From assembly GCA_002323775.1 (NCBI GenBank), contig DCPV01000177.1, forward strand, positions 1 through 15,442: a stretch of 15,442 bases of DNA, read 5' to 3'. This document shows, piece by piece, positions 7,136 to 13,766 of this stretch. Every line of letters begins with the position of its first letter. Within the stretch, counting starts at the first letter, position 1. Under the pieces are notes generated by a model that saw only the letters and a program-made list of their open reading frames with translations, was not told where the DNA came from and made no database searches. A program made the translations under genes and the position numbers. This DNA is from Firmicutes bacterium UBA1535 (GTDB lineage Bacteria > Bacillota > Clostridia > Tissierellales > Sedimentibacteraceae).

Positions 7136-7967
7136 AACTGATTGTCTTGCAAAAATCTTTGGAAATAAGAGGGTTTTAGATAATGTAAGTATGAGTGTTG
7201 AAAATGGCGAGATTTTAGGTCTATTAGGACCTTCGGGTGCTGGAAAAACAACGCTTATAAAAATATTAACCGGACAGATAAAATCTGATGGTGGCAAAGC
7301 GAGGATATTTGATAAAAATTGCAATAAATTAACTGATGAGTTTTATTCTGACATAGGGGTAGTGATGGATAACAGCGGACTGTATGGGAGGCTGAATTGT
7401 TATGATAATTTAAAGCTTTTTGCAAAAATATTCAATGTTGATAAATCATATATAGATGAAGTTTTGGAAAGGGTTGAGCTTACTGATGCTAAAAAAACAT
7501 CAGCAGATAAATTATCAAAGGGTATGAAAGGCAGATTGATACTTGCGAGAGCAATTCTGCATAAGCCTAAATTGCTTTTTTTAGATGAGCCGACAGATGG
7601 ACTTGATCCTGCTACAACCGAAAGGATACATAAGCTTATTTTTGAACTCAAGGAAAATGGAACTACTATACTATTAACAACACATGATATGTATGAGGCA
7701 ACCAAGCTTTGTGATAACGTAGCTCTTTTAAATGAAGGCAGGATAATTGAATATGGCGAGCCTCTGAGCATTTGCAGAAAGCATAATTATGATAATAGCA
7801 TAAACATACTGTTGAGTGACGGAGTTGAGGTTACTTTGAAAAATATTAGAGAAAACTCTGAAATTATAAAAGAATACTTTGATAACAACAGAGTTGTTTC
7901 AATTCATTCATCAGAGCCAAATCTTGAAACAGTGTTTATAAATCTAACAGGAAGGAGTCTTGTATAA
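7122..7967 (+). CDS. ABC transporter ATP-binding protein
   Basis: This 281-residue ATPase has Walker A GPSGAGKTT (residues 36-44), signature LSKGM (131-135), Walker B LLFLDEP (151-157), D-loop GLDP and switch histidine H188 in TTHD. The Q-loop position reads VVMDNSGLYGRL, with Asp/Asn instead of Gln, a form I associate with single-domain drug or peptide exporters of the BcrA type. The signature is LSKGM rather than LSGGQ, also common there. The C-terminal 75 residues are the short domain typical of such exporters. The ribosome site GAGGAGG lies within the DUF3021 gene. It works with the permease encoded next, moving an unknown substrate, possibly an antimicrobial or lipid, across the membrane. 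Confidence 0.95.
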   Translation: MKVIETDCLAKIFGNKRVLDNVSMSVENGEILGLLGPSGAGKTTLIKILTGQIKSDGGKARIFDKNCNKLTDEFYSDIGVVMDNSGLYGRLNCYDNLKLFAKIFNVDKSYIDEVLERVELTDAKKTSADKLSKGMKGRLILARAILHKPKLLFLDEPTDGLDPATTERIHKLIFELKENGTTILLTTHDMYEATKLCDNVALLNEGRIIEYGEPLSICRKHNYDNSINILLSDGVEVTLKNIRENSEIIKEYFDNNRVVSIHSSEPNLETVFINLTGRSLV

Positions 7968-8674
7968 TGAACAGAATTCGTATAATTTCAGGGATTTTTG
8001 AAAAGGAAGTAAAGGATTTACTGAAAAATTTGCAGGTCTTAATATTGTTTTTTGTTTATCCTGTAGTTGCTTTGATTATGACATCAGCGATGTCTGGACA
8101 GCTTGATTTTAACTCAGGAACATTTTTTGTATCAATATTTGCAACTATGCACAGCGTATTTTCCCCAATTGTTGCTACAGTTTCAATTATATCGGAGGAA
8201 AAGGAAAAAAATACTCTGAGAGCATTAATAATGTCAAATGTAAAGCCATTGGACTATTTGATAAGTATAGGAGGGTTTATATTTATTGCTACAATGCTTA
8301 GTGGTTTGATATTTCTATTTGCCGGTGGCTTTACATCAGAAGATATATTAAAATTATTGCTTTCGATGTCAATTGGTACTATATGTTCGATAATACTTGG
8401 ATTAAGCATTGGAGCTTATTCCAAAAATATGGCGGCGGCAAATGCAATTTCAGTTCCAGTCGGTATGATTTTTGCTTTTTTACCAATGCTCGCAACATTT
8501 AATGAAAAAATTGCAAGATTTTCAAGGTTTACTTATGGATATCAAATTAGCAAGCTAATATCAAACAATAGCTTAAGTATAGCATTTGCAGACTTGATGA
8601 TAATATTAGCCAATCTGATAATATTTATTTTTATGTTTATAATTGCATTTAAAAGGAATAAATTGGAAAATTAA
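7967..8674 (+). CDS. ABC-2-type transporter permease
   Basis: This 235-residue integral membrane protein has about six hydrophobic segments: near 21-42, 55-75, 98-120, 130-148, 155-172 and 208-228. The loop EEKEKNTLRALIMSNV after the second segment is the conserved ABC-2 permease motif that contacts the ATPase. Its ATG overlaps the ATPase stop by one base (TAATG), with GGAAGGAG upstream, so the two subunits are translationally coupled. The length is normal for a half-size permease that works as a dimer. It is the last gene of the LytTR operon; I see no convincing GC-rich terminator after it. Substrate and direction cannot be read from the sequence, but export is the family norm. Confidence 0.93.
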   Translation: MNRIRIISGIFEKEVKDLLKNLQVLILFFVYPVVALIMTSAMSGQLDFNSGTFFVSIFATMHSVFSPIVATVSIISEEKEKNTLRALIMSNVKPLDYLISIGGFIFIATMLSGLIFLFAGGFTSEDILKLLLSMSIGTICSIILGLSIGAYSKNMAAANAISVPVGMIFAFLPMLATFNEKIARFSRFTYGYQISKLISNNSLSIAFADLMIILANLIIFIFMFIIAFKRNKLEN

Positions 8675-8748
8675 GACAGCTTATATATTATACCATCTGA
8701 TAAAACTTTTATGTTGCTGTATATTGTTTATTATGATAAAATCAAATC

Positions 8749-8775
8749 AATTAAATATTTTAGGAAATATTAATT
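8749..8775. repeat. AT-only inverted repeat upstream of the pentapeptide gene
   Basis: AATTAAATATTT (8749-8760) and AAATATTAATT (8765-8775) pair with one bulged A around TAGG. It lies immediately before the promoter at 8778. It could be an operator or a weak terminator for the ABC operon; no T-run follows and the pairing is all A-T, so the role is uncertain. Confidence 0.3.
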
Positions 8776-8777
8776 AG

Positions 8778-8808
8778 TTGAGGCTTTACAGCATCACAAT
8801 GGTATAAT
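8778..8808 (+). promoter_or_regulatory. Extended -10 promoter of the pentapeptide-repeat gene
   Basis: TATAAT at 8803-8808 is preceded by TGG (8800-8802), an extended -10. TTGAGG lies 19 bases upstream of it. Transcription would start near 8815, so the ATG at 8816 cannot have a ribosome site and the later ATG is favoured. Confidence 0.65.
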
Positions 8809-8836
8809 TATTGAAATGAGTGCAGGTGCAAGTACA

Positions 8837-9499
8837 ATGTTAAAAATAAAGAAACCGATAATTTTAGATAATATTAGAGTTATAACAGAAAATTTTATTG
8901 AAATAATAGAAAATGCAAAATCAGAGGATAATGATATAGAGAATGTTTGTGTAGATGGTGTTTGTTTGTCAAACGAAGATATATCATCTGTAAGCTTTAG
9001 TCAGGTACAGTTTAAAAATTGTGAATTTATTGATTGTATATTCGAAAAATCAAGCTTTTCAAATGTTGTTTTTGAAAAATGCGATTTTTCAAACTGTAAC
9101 TTTGACAGCTCATATTTTAACTGCTGTGAAATTATTTCATCTAAATGGCTTGGAGCTAATTTTGTCAATAGCAGCATAAAGCAATTTGCTGTGGAGGAGA
9201 GTAATTTTAATTTTGCTATCCTAGATAAAACTAATATGAGATATATCAAACTTTCAAATACTACTTTAAATAATGCAAATATATCTGAAAGCATTCTAAA
9301 AGATGTGGATTTTGATGAGGTTGAATTCATAAATGCGAATTTTTTTAAAACAGCATTAAAAGACATAGATTTTACCAAAAGCCAAATAGACGGAATGTCA
9401 ATTTCAAATAATTTTTCAGAATTAAAGGGTGCAATTGTAAATCCAGTTCAAGCATCAGAGCTAGCAAAGATGTTAGGCATTAAGATTTCAATTGATTAA
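8837..9499 (+). CDS. Pentapeptide-repeat protein
   Basis: This protein has 220 residues from the ATG at 8837. From about residue 48 to 190 the sequence repeats in steps of five with a Phe, Leu or Ile at the centre (CEFIDCIFEKSSFSNVVF, CDFSNCNFDSS, ADFTK-like). This is the mark of a right-handed quadrilateral beta-helix. The first 45 residues form a non-repeat cap, and the end (ASELAKMLGIKI) is a helix also seen at the end of other members. Some family members mimic DNA and protect gyrase, such as Qnr and MfpA, but many have no known role, so resistance should not be assumed. An earlier in-frame ATG at 8816 coincides with the predicted transcription start; AGGTG at 8824-8828 serves the ATG at 8837. 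The gene is followed at once by a phosphatase gene on the same transcript. Confidence 0.88.
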   Translation: MLKIKKPIILDNIRVITENFIEIIENAKSEDNDIENVCVDGVCLSNEDISSVSFSQVQFKNCEFIDCIFEKSSFSNVVFEKCDFSNCNFDSSYFNCCEIISSKWLGANFVNSSIKQFAVEESNFNFAILDKTNMRYIKLSNTTLNNANISESILKDVDFDEVEFINANFFKTALKDIDFTKSQIDGMSISNNFSELKGAIVNPVQASELAKMLGIKISID

Positions 9500-9510
9500 T
9501 GGAGGCTCAA

Positions 9511-10047
9511 ATGGCTAAGGTATATGTCATCAGACATGGTGAAACTGACTACAATGTAGAAAATAGATATTGCGGAAGAACTAATATTGATATAAATGAA
9601 AATGGTATAGTACAAGCAAGGCTTATAGCTGAAAAATTAAAAGATAATGATATTGATAGCATTATTGCATCTTCGATGATTCGTGCTAAGCATACAGCTG
9701 ATATTATCAATAGTTTATTAAATGTAAACTGCGAAATACATGATAGTATAATTGAGATAGGTATGGGTGTATATGAGGGCTTAACTAAGGAAGAAATACA
9801 AAAGATATATCCGGAGATGTGGGCTGCTTGTTCACCCAAAGGAAGGGAAAGCGAAATAGATGTTCAAAAGAGGGTTTTTGATACATTAGAGCAATTAAAG
9901 GATAAATATAAGGATAAAAATATTTTAATTGTTACTCATGGCTACATAACAAAAGTAATCTATAAATATTTTACGGATTGCAATAATGAAGAATTTAAAA
10001 ATTATAGACAAAATAATTGTGAAATAAAAGTATATGAGTGGAAATAG
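9511..10047 (+). CDS. Histidine phosphatase family protein (phosphoglycerate-mutase-like)
   Basis: This 178-residue enzyme has the RHGE motif with catalytic H9 near the N-terminus (VIRHGETDYN). It also has R58 in SSMIRAKHTA, the acidic EIGMGVYEG (82-90) and the second active-site histidine H143 in VTHGYIT. These make the phosphate pocket of the histidine phosphatase clan. Size and motifs fit small-molecule phosphatases labelled GpmB, CobC or PhoE. There is no cobalamin neighbour, so the substrate is open. An ATG at 9499 overlaps the previous stop, but GGAGG at 9501-9505 sits five bases before the ATG at 9511, which gives the usual MAKVYVIRHG start. It is co-transcribed with the pentapeptide gene, and a terminator follows. 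Confidence 0.93.
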   Translation: MAKVYVIRHGETDYNVENRYCGRTNIDINENGIVQARLIAEKLKDNDIDSIIASSMIRAKHTADIINSLLNVNCEIHDSIIEIGMGVYEGLTKEEIQKIYPEMWAACSPKGRESEIDVQKRVFDTLEQLKDKYKDKNILIVTHGYITKVIYKYFTDCNNEEFKNYRQNNCEIKVYEWK

Positions 10048-10051
10048 TGAG

Positions 10052-10102
10052 TTAAAGACCGCAAATTCTGTGTTTATGAGGATTTGCGGTCTTTAATTTT
10101 TT
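10052..10102 (+). terminator. Rho-independent terminator
   Basis: Fifteen-base perfect arms (10052-10066 and 10082-10096) contain AAGACCGCAAAT. They enclose a 15-base loop and are followed by a T-run. It begins five bases after the phosphatase stop and closes that operon. Confidence 0.92.
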
Positions 10103-10175
10103 ATATTAACGGTGGTTTAACTTATACTATCCCAATTTATAATGATTTAATGAGGGATTAGCATTATTGTACTAA

Positions 10176-10254
10176 CTACAGCAAAACAATTTCGCCATTC
10201 TTTGTTAAATATAATTCTTGGTGTTTTGTAAGCTTAATTGCTTTGCATTTTGCT
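10176..10254 (-). pseudogene. Out-of-frame relic of the small protein's C-terminus
   Basis: On the minus strand, bases 10255 down to 10207 read EQNAKQLSLQNTKNYI, matching AQNAKQLKINDAKNYI in the intact copy at 12017-12262. Here this frame is cut off from the Asn-rich reading frame by the stop at 10257-10255, carries a TAA of its own just upstream, and ends at a TAA (10207-10205). A one-base loss relative to the other copy then changes phase again before the shared end. The conserved tail is therefore present in DNA but not translated as part of the gene. Confidence 0.6.
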
Positions 10255-10488
10255 CTACTTAAAATTGTTGTTGTTGTTATTGTTGTTATTATTGTTATTG
10301 TTATTGTTTTTATTATTTTTGTTTTTGTTTTTATTATTGTTTTTATTGTCGTTGTTTTTGTTGTTTTTATTCTCGTTATTGTTATTACTGTTGCTAAATT
10401 GAGCATTTTTAACAAATTGCTGCTTGTTTTGAATTAATTGAGAAAATTGTTGCTCAACTGATTTTGAATCTTTAGAATTATTATTCAT
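10255..10488 (-). CDS. Small Asn-rich protein with codon microsatellite
   Basis: This 77-residue reading frame starts at ATG with AGGAGG upstream. Residues 1-35 (MNNNSKDSKSVEQQFSQLIQ and the following NKQQFVKNAQFSNSN) resemble the intact copy's QQYVKSAPVNN region. From residue 36 on it is almost only Asn with some Lys, Asp and Glu, ending in a run of fifteen Asn and then FK. On the DNA this is a nearly pure AAC/AAT/AAA triplet repeat (about 10261-10385). The repeat seems to have replaced the middle, and the original C-terminus lies out of frame beyond the stop. I do not recognise the family. Composition recalls Gln/Asn-rich gamma-type spore proteins, but no diagnostic motif supports that. It may be a decaying gene. 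Confidence 0.6.
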   Translation of the reverse strand: MNNNSKDSKSVEQQFSQLIQNKQQFVKNAQFSNSNNNNENKNNKNNDNKNNNKNKNKNNKNNNNNNNNNNNNNNNFK

Positions 10489-10549
10489 TAATTTTCCTCC
10501 TGTTTTTAATATTATTAATATTTTATATAAAGTATAAAAGAAATAATCA

Positions 10550-10578
10550 ATTATACAATTATATTATTTACAAATTAA
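10550..10578 (-). promoter_or_regulatory. Promoter of small gene copy 1, with palindrome
   Basis: On the minus strand TTAATT (10578-10573), 17 bases, then TATAAT (10555-10550). The same arrangement is present upstream of copy 2. The -35 overlaps an interrupted palindrome, TTACAAAT (10568-10575) and ATTTGTGTAA (10587-10596), also kept in copy 2, so it is a likely binding site for a shared regulator. A sporulation sigma factor is possible, but I could not fit a clear consensus. Confidence 0.45.
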
Positions 10579-10703
10579 GTGGTATTATTTGTGTAATTTT
10601 TTGATAAAAAAATATGATTTTTCTTCTTAATCTAAATATAAAAAATTAAATTATAGAATATTTATTATAAGTATTGTTTAACAGCAGTAATGAAATATAT
10701 ATA

Positions 10704-10732
10704 TTGTTACATTTGCTTTAATATGGTAAAAT
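10704..10732 (+). promoter_or_regulatory. Promoter of the Cys-cluster protein gene
   Basis: TTGTTA (10704-10709), 17 bases ending in TGG, then TAAAAT (10727-10732): an extended -10 promoter. The start codon is about 120 bases downstream, so the leader is long and very AT-rich. I see no riboswitch-like structure in it. Confidence 0.5.
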
Positions 10733-10861
10733 TATTCAAATAATACAAATTAAAATATTTTGAAGTCAATTTCATTATAATTTGGATTTAATAGAAATTT
10801 TTTTAAAAAATTTATTTTAGTATTAAATTTGAATTTTTAATATTTTATAAAGGAGATAAAA

Positions 10862-11884
10862 ATGATATATACGAGTTTAGAACAAAGAATAGCACAAGCT
10901 TATATTGATATGTTTCCTAATTTTGTTCCGGAGGAGAAAGCAAATATTAGCGTTGCAGAACAAGAGGTGTTCTATAATTTAATAAGCGATTTGTATAAAT
11001 TAGCTTTTGATGAACCTCTGCTGTTTGTTCCGTCATTACATGATGACGATGCTTATCCTAACCGCTTTAATAAATCTTCTTATGGAAAACCCGATTTACA
11101 AGTAAATATGCAAAAATTCTTAAAAGCGATGGATACACTGCTGCAAAATATGTTCTTGATTGGTCAGGGTAGTTCAGTGAAATTGAACAAAAGACAGCAA
11201 ACCATTTTATCAAGGCTTGGAATTAATAGCCTTGCAAGTTTGCCAACAGCATGGATATGGATGTCAACTCGACCTGAGACTAATCTAATGTTTTTTTCAA
11301 ATTGTTTCTTTAAAAAAGATTATCCTTATACCTCAGACATTTATGCTCGTTTATTAGGTGATGAAGCATTTAATAAGCTAGAAAATTGGATGATTTCAAA
11401 TGGATATAAAAGATACGATATTTATGATACTAATTCGAGTAATAGTAATTTATCGTTGACTTATGTAAATCCTGCTTGGAGTAAAGAACGTCCAAGTGGT
11501 GGATTTGAATATAGAATCAGACACACAGGCATATCTGCACGATATGATACATTTATAAGAAAGCCTCCGGTTTTTGGTCTGTGTATACCTAATGGTTTGA
11601 AATCTTACCTAGATGCTTTTGATTCAATGAGTGAAAAAAATCAAAGTTTTATAATAAATCATACAAAAAGATGTGACGCTTGCAGATATTGCGTTCAGAC
11701 TGACAAAACAGGCTCACGCCCTCTTGCTTGTATGCCAATTGATTATAAAAAGGATAAATATAATTTATGTCCATATTTTCCTGGGGTTGGTTTCAGTTGG
11801 ACAAGCATTGATGACTCACTTGCAGAGCAATTGATTGAAATGTTATCATTTATGGATAGTTTTGTTAAAAAGGATATTGTTTAG
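10862..11884 (+). CDS. Unrecognised protein with C-terminal Cys cluster
   Basis: This 340-residue soluble protein starts at ATG with AAAGGAG six bases upstream. There is no signal peptide or membrane segment. The C-terminus has a compact cysteine set: CDACRYC (C271, C274, C277), C290 in LACMP and C303 in LCPYFPG, followed by FSWTSIDDSLAEQLIEML. Four or five such cysteines in 33 residues suggest a zinc or iron-sulfur site. The rest is mixed alpha/beta with aromatic-rich segments (LPTAWIWMSTRPETN, PAWSKERPSGGFEYRIRHTG). I recall similar conserved tails in uncharacterised clostridial proteins but cannot assign a function. The gene stands alone between two paralogous small genes on the other strand and has its own promoter and terminator. 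Confidence 0.85.
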   Translation: MIYTSLEQRIAQAYIDMFPNFVPEEKANISVAEQEVFYNLISDLYKLAFDEPLLFVPSLHDDDAYPNRFNKSSYGKPDLQVNMQKFLKAMDTLLQNMFLIGQGSSVKLNKRQQTILSRLGINSLASLPTAWIWMSTRPETNLMFFSNCFFKKDYPYTSDIYARLLGDEAFNKLENWMISNGYKRYDIYDTNSSNSNLSLTYVNPAWSKERPSGGFEYRIRHTGISARYDTFIRKPPVFGLCIPNGLKSYLDAFDSMSEKNQSFIINHTKRCDACRYCVQTDKTGSRPLACMPIDYKKDKYNLCPYFPGVGFSWTSIDDSLAEQLIEMLSFMDSFVKKDIV

Positions 11885-11915
11885 GTAATTCAGATATAAA
11901 GATATTGAGAAAATA

Positions 11916-11958
11916 AGAAAGATATTCTTTTGTTTAAAAGAATATCTTTCTGCTTTTT
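11916..11958 (+). terminator. Terminator, possibly bidirectional
   Basis: Perfect 16-base arms (11916-11931 and 11936-11951), AT-rich with AGAAAGATATTC, and a GTTT loop, followed by GCTTTTT. It ends the Cys-cluster gene. On the minus strand the hairpin is followed by TTATTTTC, so it may also stop the small gene at 12017. Confidence 0.8.
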
Positions 11959-12016
11959 AGCTAATACTTATCCAGATTAATAATGCTTTAATTAAGGATT
12001 AGTATTATTGTGCTAA

Positions 12017-12262
12017 TTACTGCAAACCAATTTTGCTGTTCATTTGTTGAATATAGTTTTTAGCGTCGTTTATTTTTAATTGTTTTGCATTTTGCGCAAC
12101 TGAACTAGTGTAGTTATTTACAGGAGCACTCTTAACGTATTGTTGTACGTTTTGGAATGCTAATTGCTGTTCATTCTGCTTTAATTGTTGAGCTCTTTGC
12201 TTGATATCTCCTGAATTAGACTGTGAAACATTTGAAAATTGGTTAGGAATATTACTGTTCAT
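12017..12262 (-). CDS. Small Gln/Asn-rich protein (intact paralogue)
   Basis: This 81-residue protein starts at ATG with AGGAGG upstream. It is hydrophilic, rich in Gln, Asn, Ser and Lys, with only one Trp-free, Cys-free chain and no membrane segment. Two related segments can be seen: IKQRAQQLKQNEQQLAFQNV and VAQNAKQLKINDAKNYIQQM, both with an AQ/NAxQLK core, so it may be built from an ancient internal duplication. Length and composition are like small spore proteins or secreted peptides, but there is no signal peptide and I cannot place it in a family. It has a paralogue at 10255-10488 whose tail is broken. It is monocistronic, with its own conserved promoter and 3' hairpin. Confidence 0.75.
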   Translation of the reverse strand: MNSNIPNQFSNVSQSNSGDIKQRAQQLKQNEQQLAFQNVQQYVKSAPVNNYTSSVAQNAKQLKINDAKNYIQQMNSKIGLQ

Positions 12263-12322
12263 TAGATTTTCCTCCTGTTCAAAATTATCGTTTTCTATAA
12301 TATAATCTTAAATAATACGCTG

Positions 12323-12351
12323 ATTATATACTTATATTATTTACAAATTAA
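12323..12351 (-). promoter_or_regulatory. Promoter of small gene copy 2, with palindrome
   Basis: On the minus strand TTAATT (12351-12346), 17 bases, then TATAAT (12328-12323), the same spacing as in copy 1. The overlapping palindrome TTACAAAT (12341-12348) and ATTTATGTAA (12360-12369) is conserved too. Confidence 0.45.
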
Positions 12352-12483
12352 ATAGTATTATTTATGTAATTTTTGATAGATAAAATATGATTTTCCTGTG
12401 TAATTTTAAACAGTTAAAAAATAAATGTTTTTGAGTTTTAAAACAATTGAGTTTGTGGAATTATTTAAAACAAATGTTTAATA

Positions 12484-12512
12484 TTGATATATTTACATTA
12501 TTGTGTTAAAAT
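12484..12512 (+). promoter_or_regulatory. Promoter-like sequence with no plus-strand gene
   Basis: TTGATA (12484-12489), 17 bases ending in TGT, then TAAAAT (12507-12512), an extended -10. It sits in the same relative place as the promoter at 10704 does beyond copy 1, but no coding frame follows before the convergent gene ending at 12592. The rest of 12396-12591 is AT-rich with nothing else I can identify. Confidence 0.3.
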
Positions 12513-12591
12513 TTCAATATGATTTTAAAAATAATAATCTGGAAAATCTATGTTGATGGGATGAAGCAAAGTAAAGCATTTCTTTTTATCC

Positions 12592-13668
12592 TTATCTATA
12601 AAAGCAAATTGCCTCATTGGTTTTGTTCGGCTGCATATCAAGCAGTGTTTCACCCATAAGCCTTATGTTTTCATTAGTATTTTGATTTGTTAGCATTATA
12701 AATGTTTTGCACAGTATTTTATTGTTAAACTTTATCATGTTCATGGGATCATATCCACTGATAATGAAATCACCTTTTGTAGAAATTCTGTTAGGTGAGT
12801 GCATAAATTTATCAATGAAATCCCTTTTATATTCTATTTTTTCATTAATAGCTTTTTCTATTAAAACTGTTTCTAATTGTAAGTCGTCTATATTTATACA
12901 TTCAAATCCATCTGTTATAATTTCAAACACACTCTTATCTTGATTTGATACAGAGTGGCTAAAATTCATACCCAAATCATGGGCAGTTACAAGAAAAATA
13001 GTTCCAATAAAATAAGATATTTTTCTAACATCTAATTGTAATATTGAAAAATTGTGTAAATATTCAGAGTATTGCTGCATTCTTTCAACATATTTCTTTT
13101 CTGATAACTGTTTTAATGCCATCGTTCCGACATATTCAGCCATACCTTCGGCTGTTTCAGATAAATATTCGCATTTACACATATCGTTAATTATTTGCTG
13201 GCGATTTATTCGTATACTGTAGAACTTTTCTATTAGCTGTTTTTTTAAGAATAAATTGCTCTCATGAAAAGCTTTAGCTAATATTTTATTTTCTTCATAC
13301 TTTAAGCAAAAATTTTGTACATTATCAGGATAATCAAGCATGATTAAATCTTTTGGAAACCTTGTCTCCTTATTTTCGTATTGATAAGCGTGAAACATTT
13401 CATGTACCATGTTCGCAGAAAAAATATCAATATCCTCAGTATCATTTAAAGTATCATAATCAACATTCCATATAGCAATGTATTTTCCCTCATATTTGAT
13501 AGCTGTATTTCCTATAAAGCGTTCATCCCAAGGAATTATTTTATCTGCAAAATATACATAATCACCAGATGAATATAAAGCAAAATCATATCTATGAAAG
13601 CCTTTCCATATGCCCTCAAAATCAATTTTACTAATATTATTTATAATTTTATTATAAAGCTCTCTCAT
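12592..13668 (-). CDS. Predicted zincin-type metallopeptidase-like protein
   Basis: This 358-residue protein has no signal peptide. MVHEMFHAYQ at residues 87-96 is an HExxH zinc site (H89, E90, H93). SETAEGMAEYVG at 170-181 supplies a likely third ligand, E174 or a neighbour, as in other peptidases with an EGxAEY motif. Residues 60-85 (YEGKYIAIWNVDYDTLNDTEDIDIFSANM) form the strand-then-helix lead-in usual before HExxH. The C-terminal part is not recognisable. The missing secretion signal suggests an intracellular role. The ribosome site AAGGAG lies seven bases before ATG. It is probably monocistronic, with its own promoter at 13699-13727. I cannot give a family name. The zinc motif is clear, but peptidase activity is inferred. 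Confidence 0.8.
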   Translation of the reverse strand: MRELYNKIINNISKIDFEGIWKGFHRYDFALYSSGDYVYFADKIIPWDERFIGNTAIKYEGKYIAIWNVDYDTLNDTEDIDIFSANMVHEMFHAYQYENKETRFPKDLIMLDYPDNVQNFCLKYEENKILAKAFHESNLFLKKQLIEKFYSIRINRQQIINDMCKCEYLSETAEGMAEYVGTMALKQLSEKKYVERMQQYSEYLHNFSILQLDVRKISYFIGTIFLVTAHDLGMNFSHSVSNQDKSVFEIITDGFECINIDDLQLETVLIEKAINEKIEYKRDFIDKFMHSPNRISTKGDFIISGYDPMNMIKFNNKILCKTFIMLTNQNTNENIRLMGETLLDMQPNKTNEAICFYR

Positions 13669-13698
13669 ATATTTACTCCTTTATATATTGTTAATTTA

Positions 13699-13727
13699 AT
13701 TTTAAAGGAATAAAAAACTATTTTCAA
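13699..13727 (-). promoter_or_regulatory. Promoter of the zincin-like gene
   Basis: On the minus strand TTGAAA (13727-13722), 17 bases, then TAAAAT (13704-13699). It lies about 35 bases before the start codon. Confidence 0.6.
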
Positions 13728-13766
13728 TTTGAAAGTTGACGAGTTTTTCATATCAACATATAGCAT

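Larger units (their letters stand above)
10122..10622 (-). repeat. Duplicated small-gene module, copy 1
   Basis: Similar to the module at 11963-12395 in the same orientation. Closely matching blocks are the 3' region (10128-10200 against 11969-12045) and the upstream block (10559-10622 against 12332-12395). The gene start with its AGGAGG site also matches. The middle differs: here it is an Asn-codon repeat. The 3' block holds an imperfect inverted repeat (CTAATCCC and GGGATAG on the minus strand) present in both copies. Confidence 0.75.
11963..12395 (-). repeat. Duplicated small-gene module, copy 2
   Basis: Same-orientation partner of the module at 10122-10622, sharing the 3' region, gene start, ribosome site and upstream promoter/palindrome block. 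Downstream of the stop, AATACTAATCC and GGATAAGTATT on the minus strand form an inverted repeat with one mismatch. Copy 1 has a related but weaker pairing. Confidence 0.75.

Noticed and set aside
8675..8748. Terminator after the ABC permease
   Set aside because: ACAGC and GCTGT could pair, but only across a loop of about 35 bases and with no T-run, so I did not call it.
8816..8836. ATG at 8816 as start of the pentapeptide gene
   Set aside because: It falls at the predicted transcription start with no room for a ribosome site; AGGTG at 8824-8828 serves the ATG at 8837.
9499..9510. ATG at 9499 as start of the phosphatase
   Set aside because: GGAGG lies just after it and is correctly spaced for the ATG at 9511, which gives the family's normal N-terminus.
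10261..10385. Possible CRISPR or tandem regulatory array
   Set aside because: The repetition is a triplet codon microsatellite without spacers or unit structure; no cas genes are present.
10243..10437. Plus-strand frame rich in Val, Ile and Phe that looks like a membrane peptide
   Set aside because: It is the antisense reading of the Asn-codon repeat (GTT/ATT codons), so the hydrophobic pattern is an artefact; there is no ribosome site.
12017..12262. Gamma-type small acid-soluble spore protein
   Set aside because: Gln/Asn-rich composition and AQQLKQNEQ-like stretches are suggestive, but the repeat pattern of the known family is not present.
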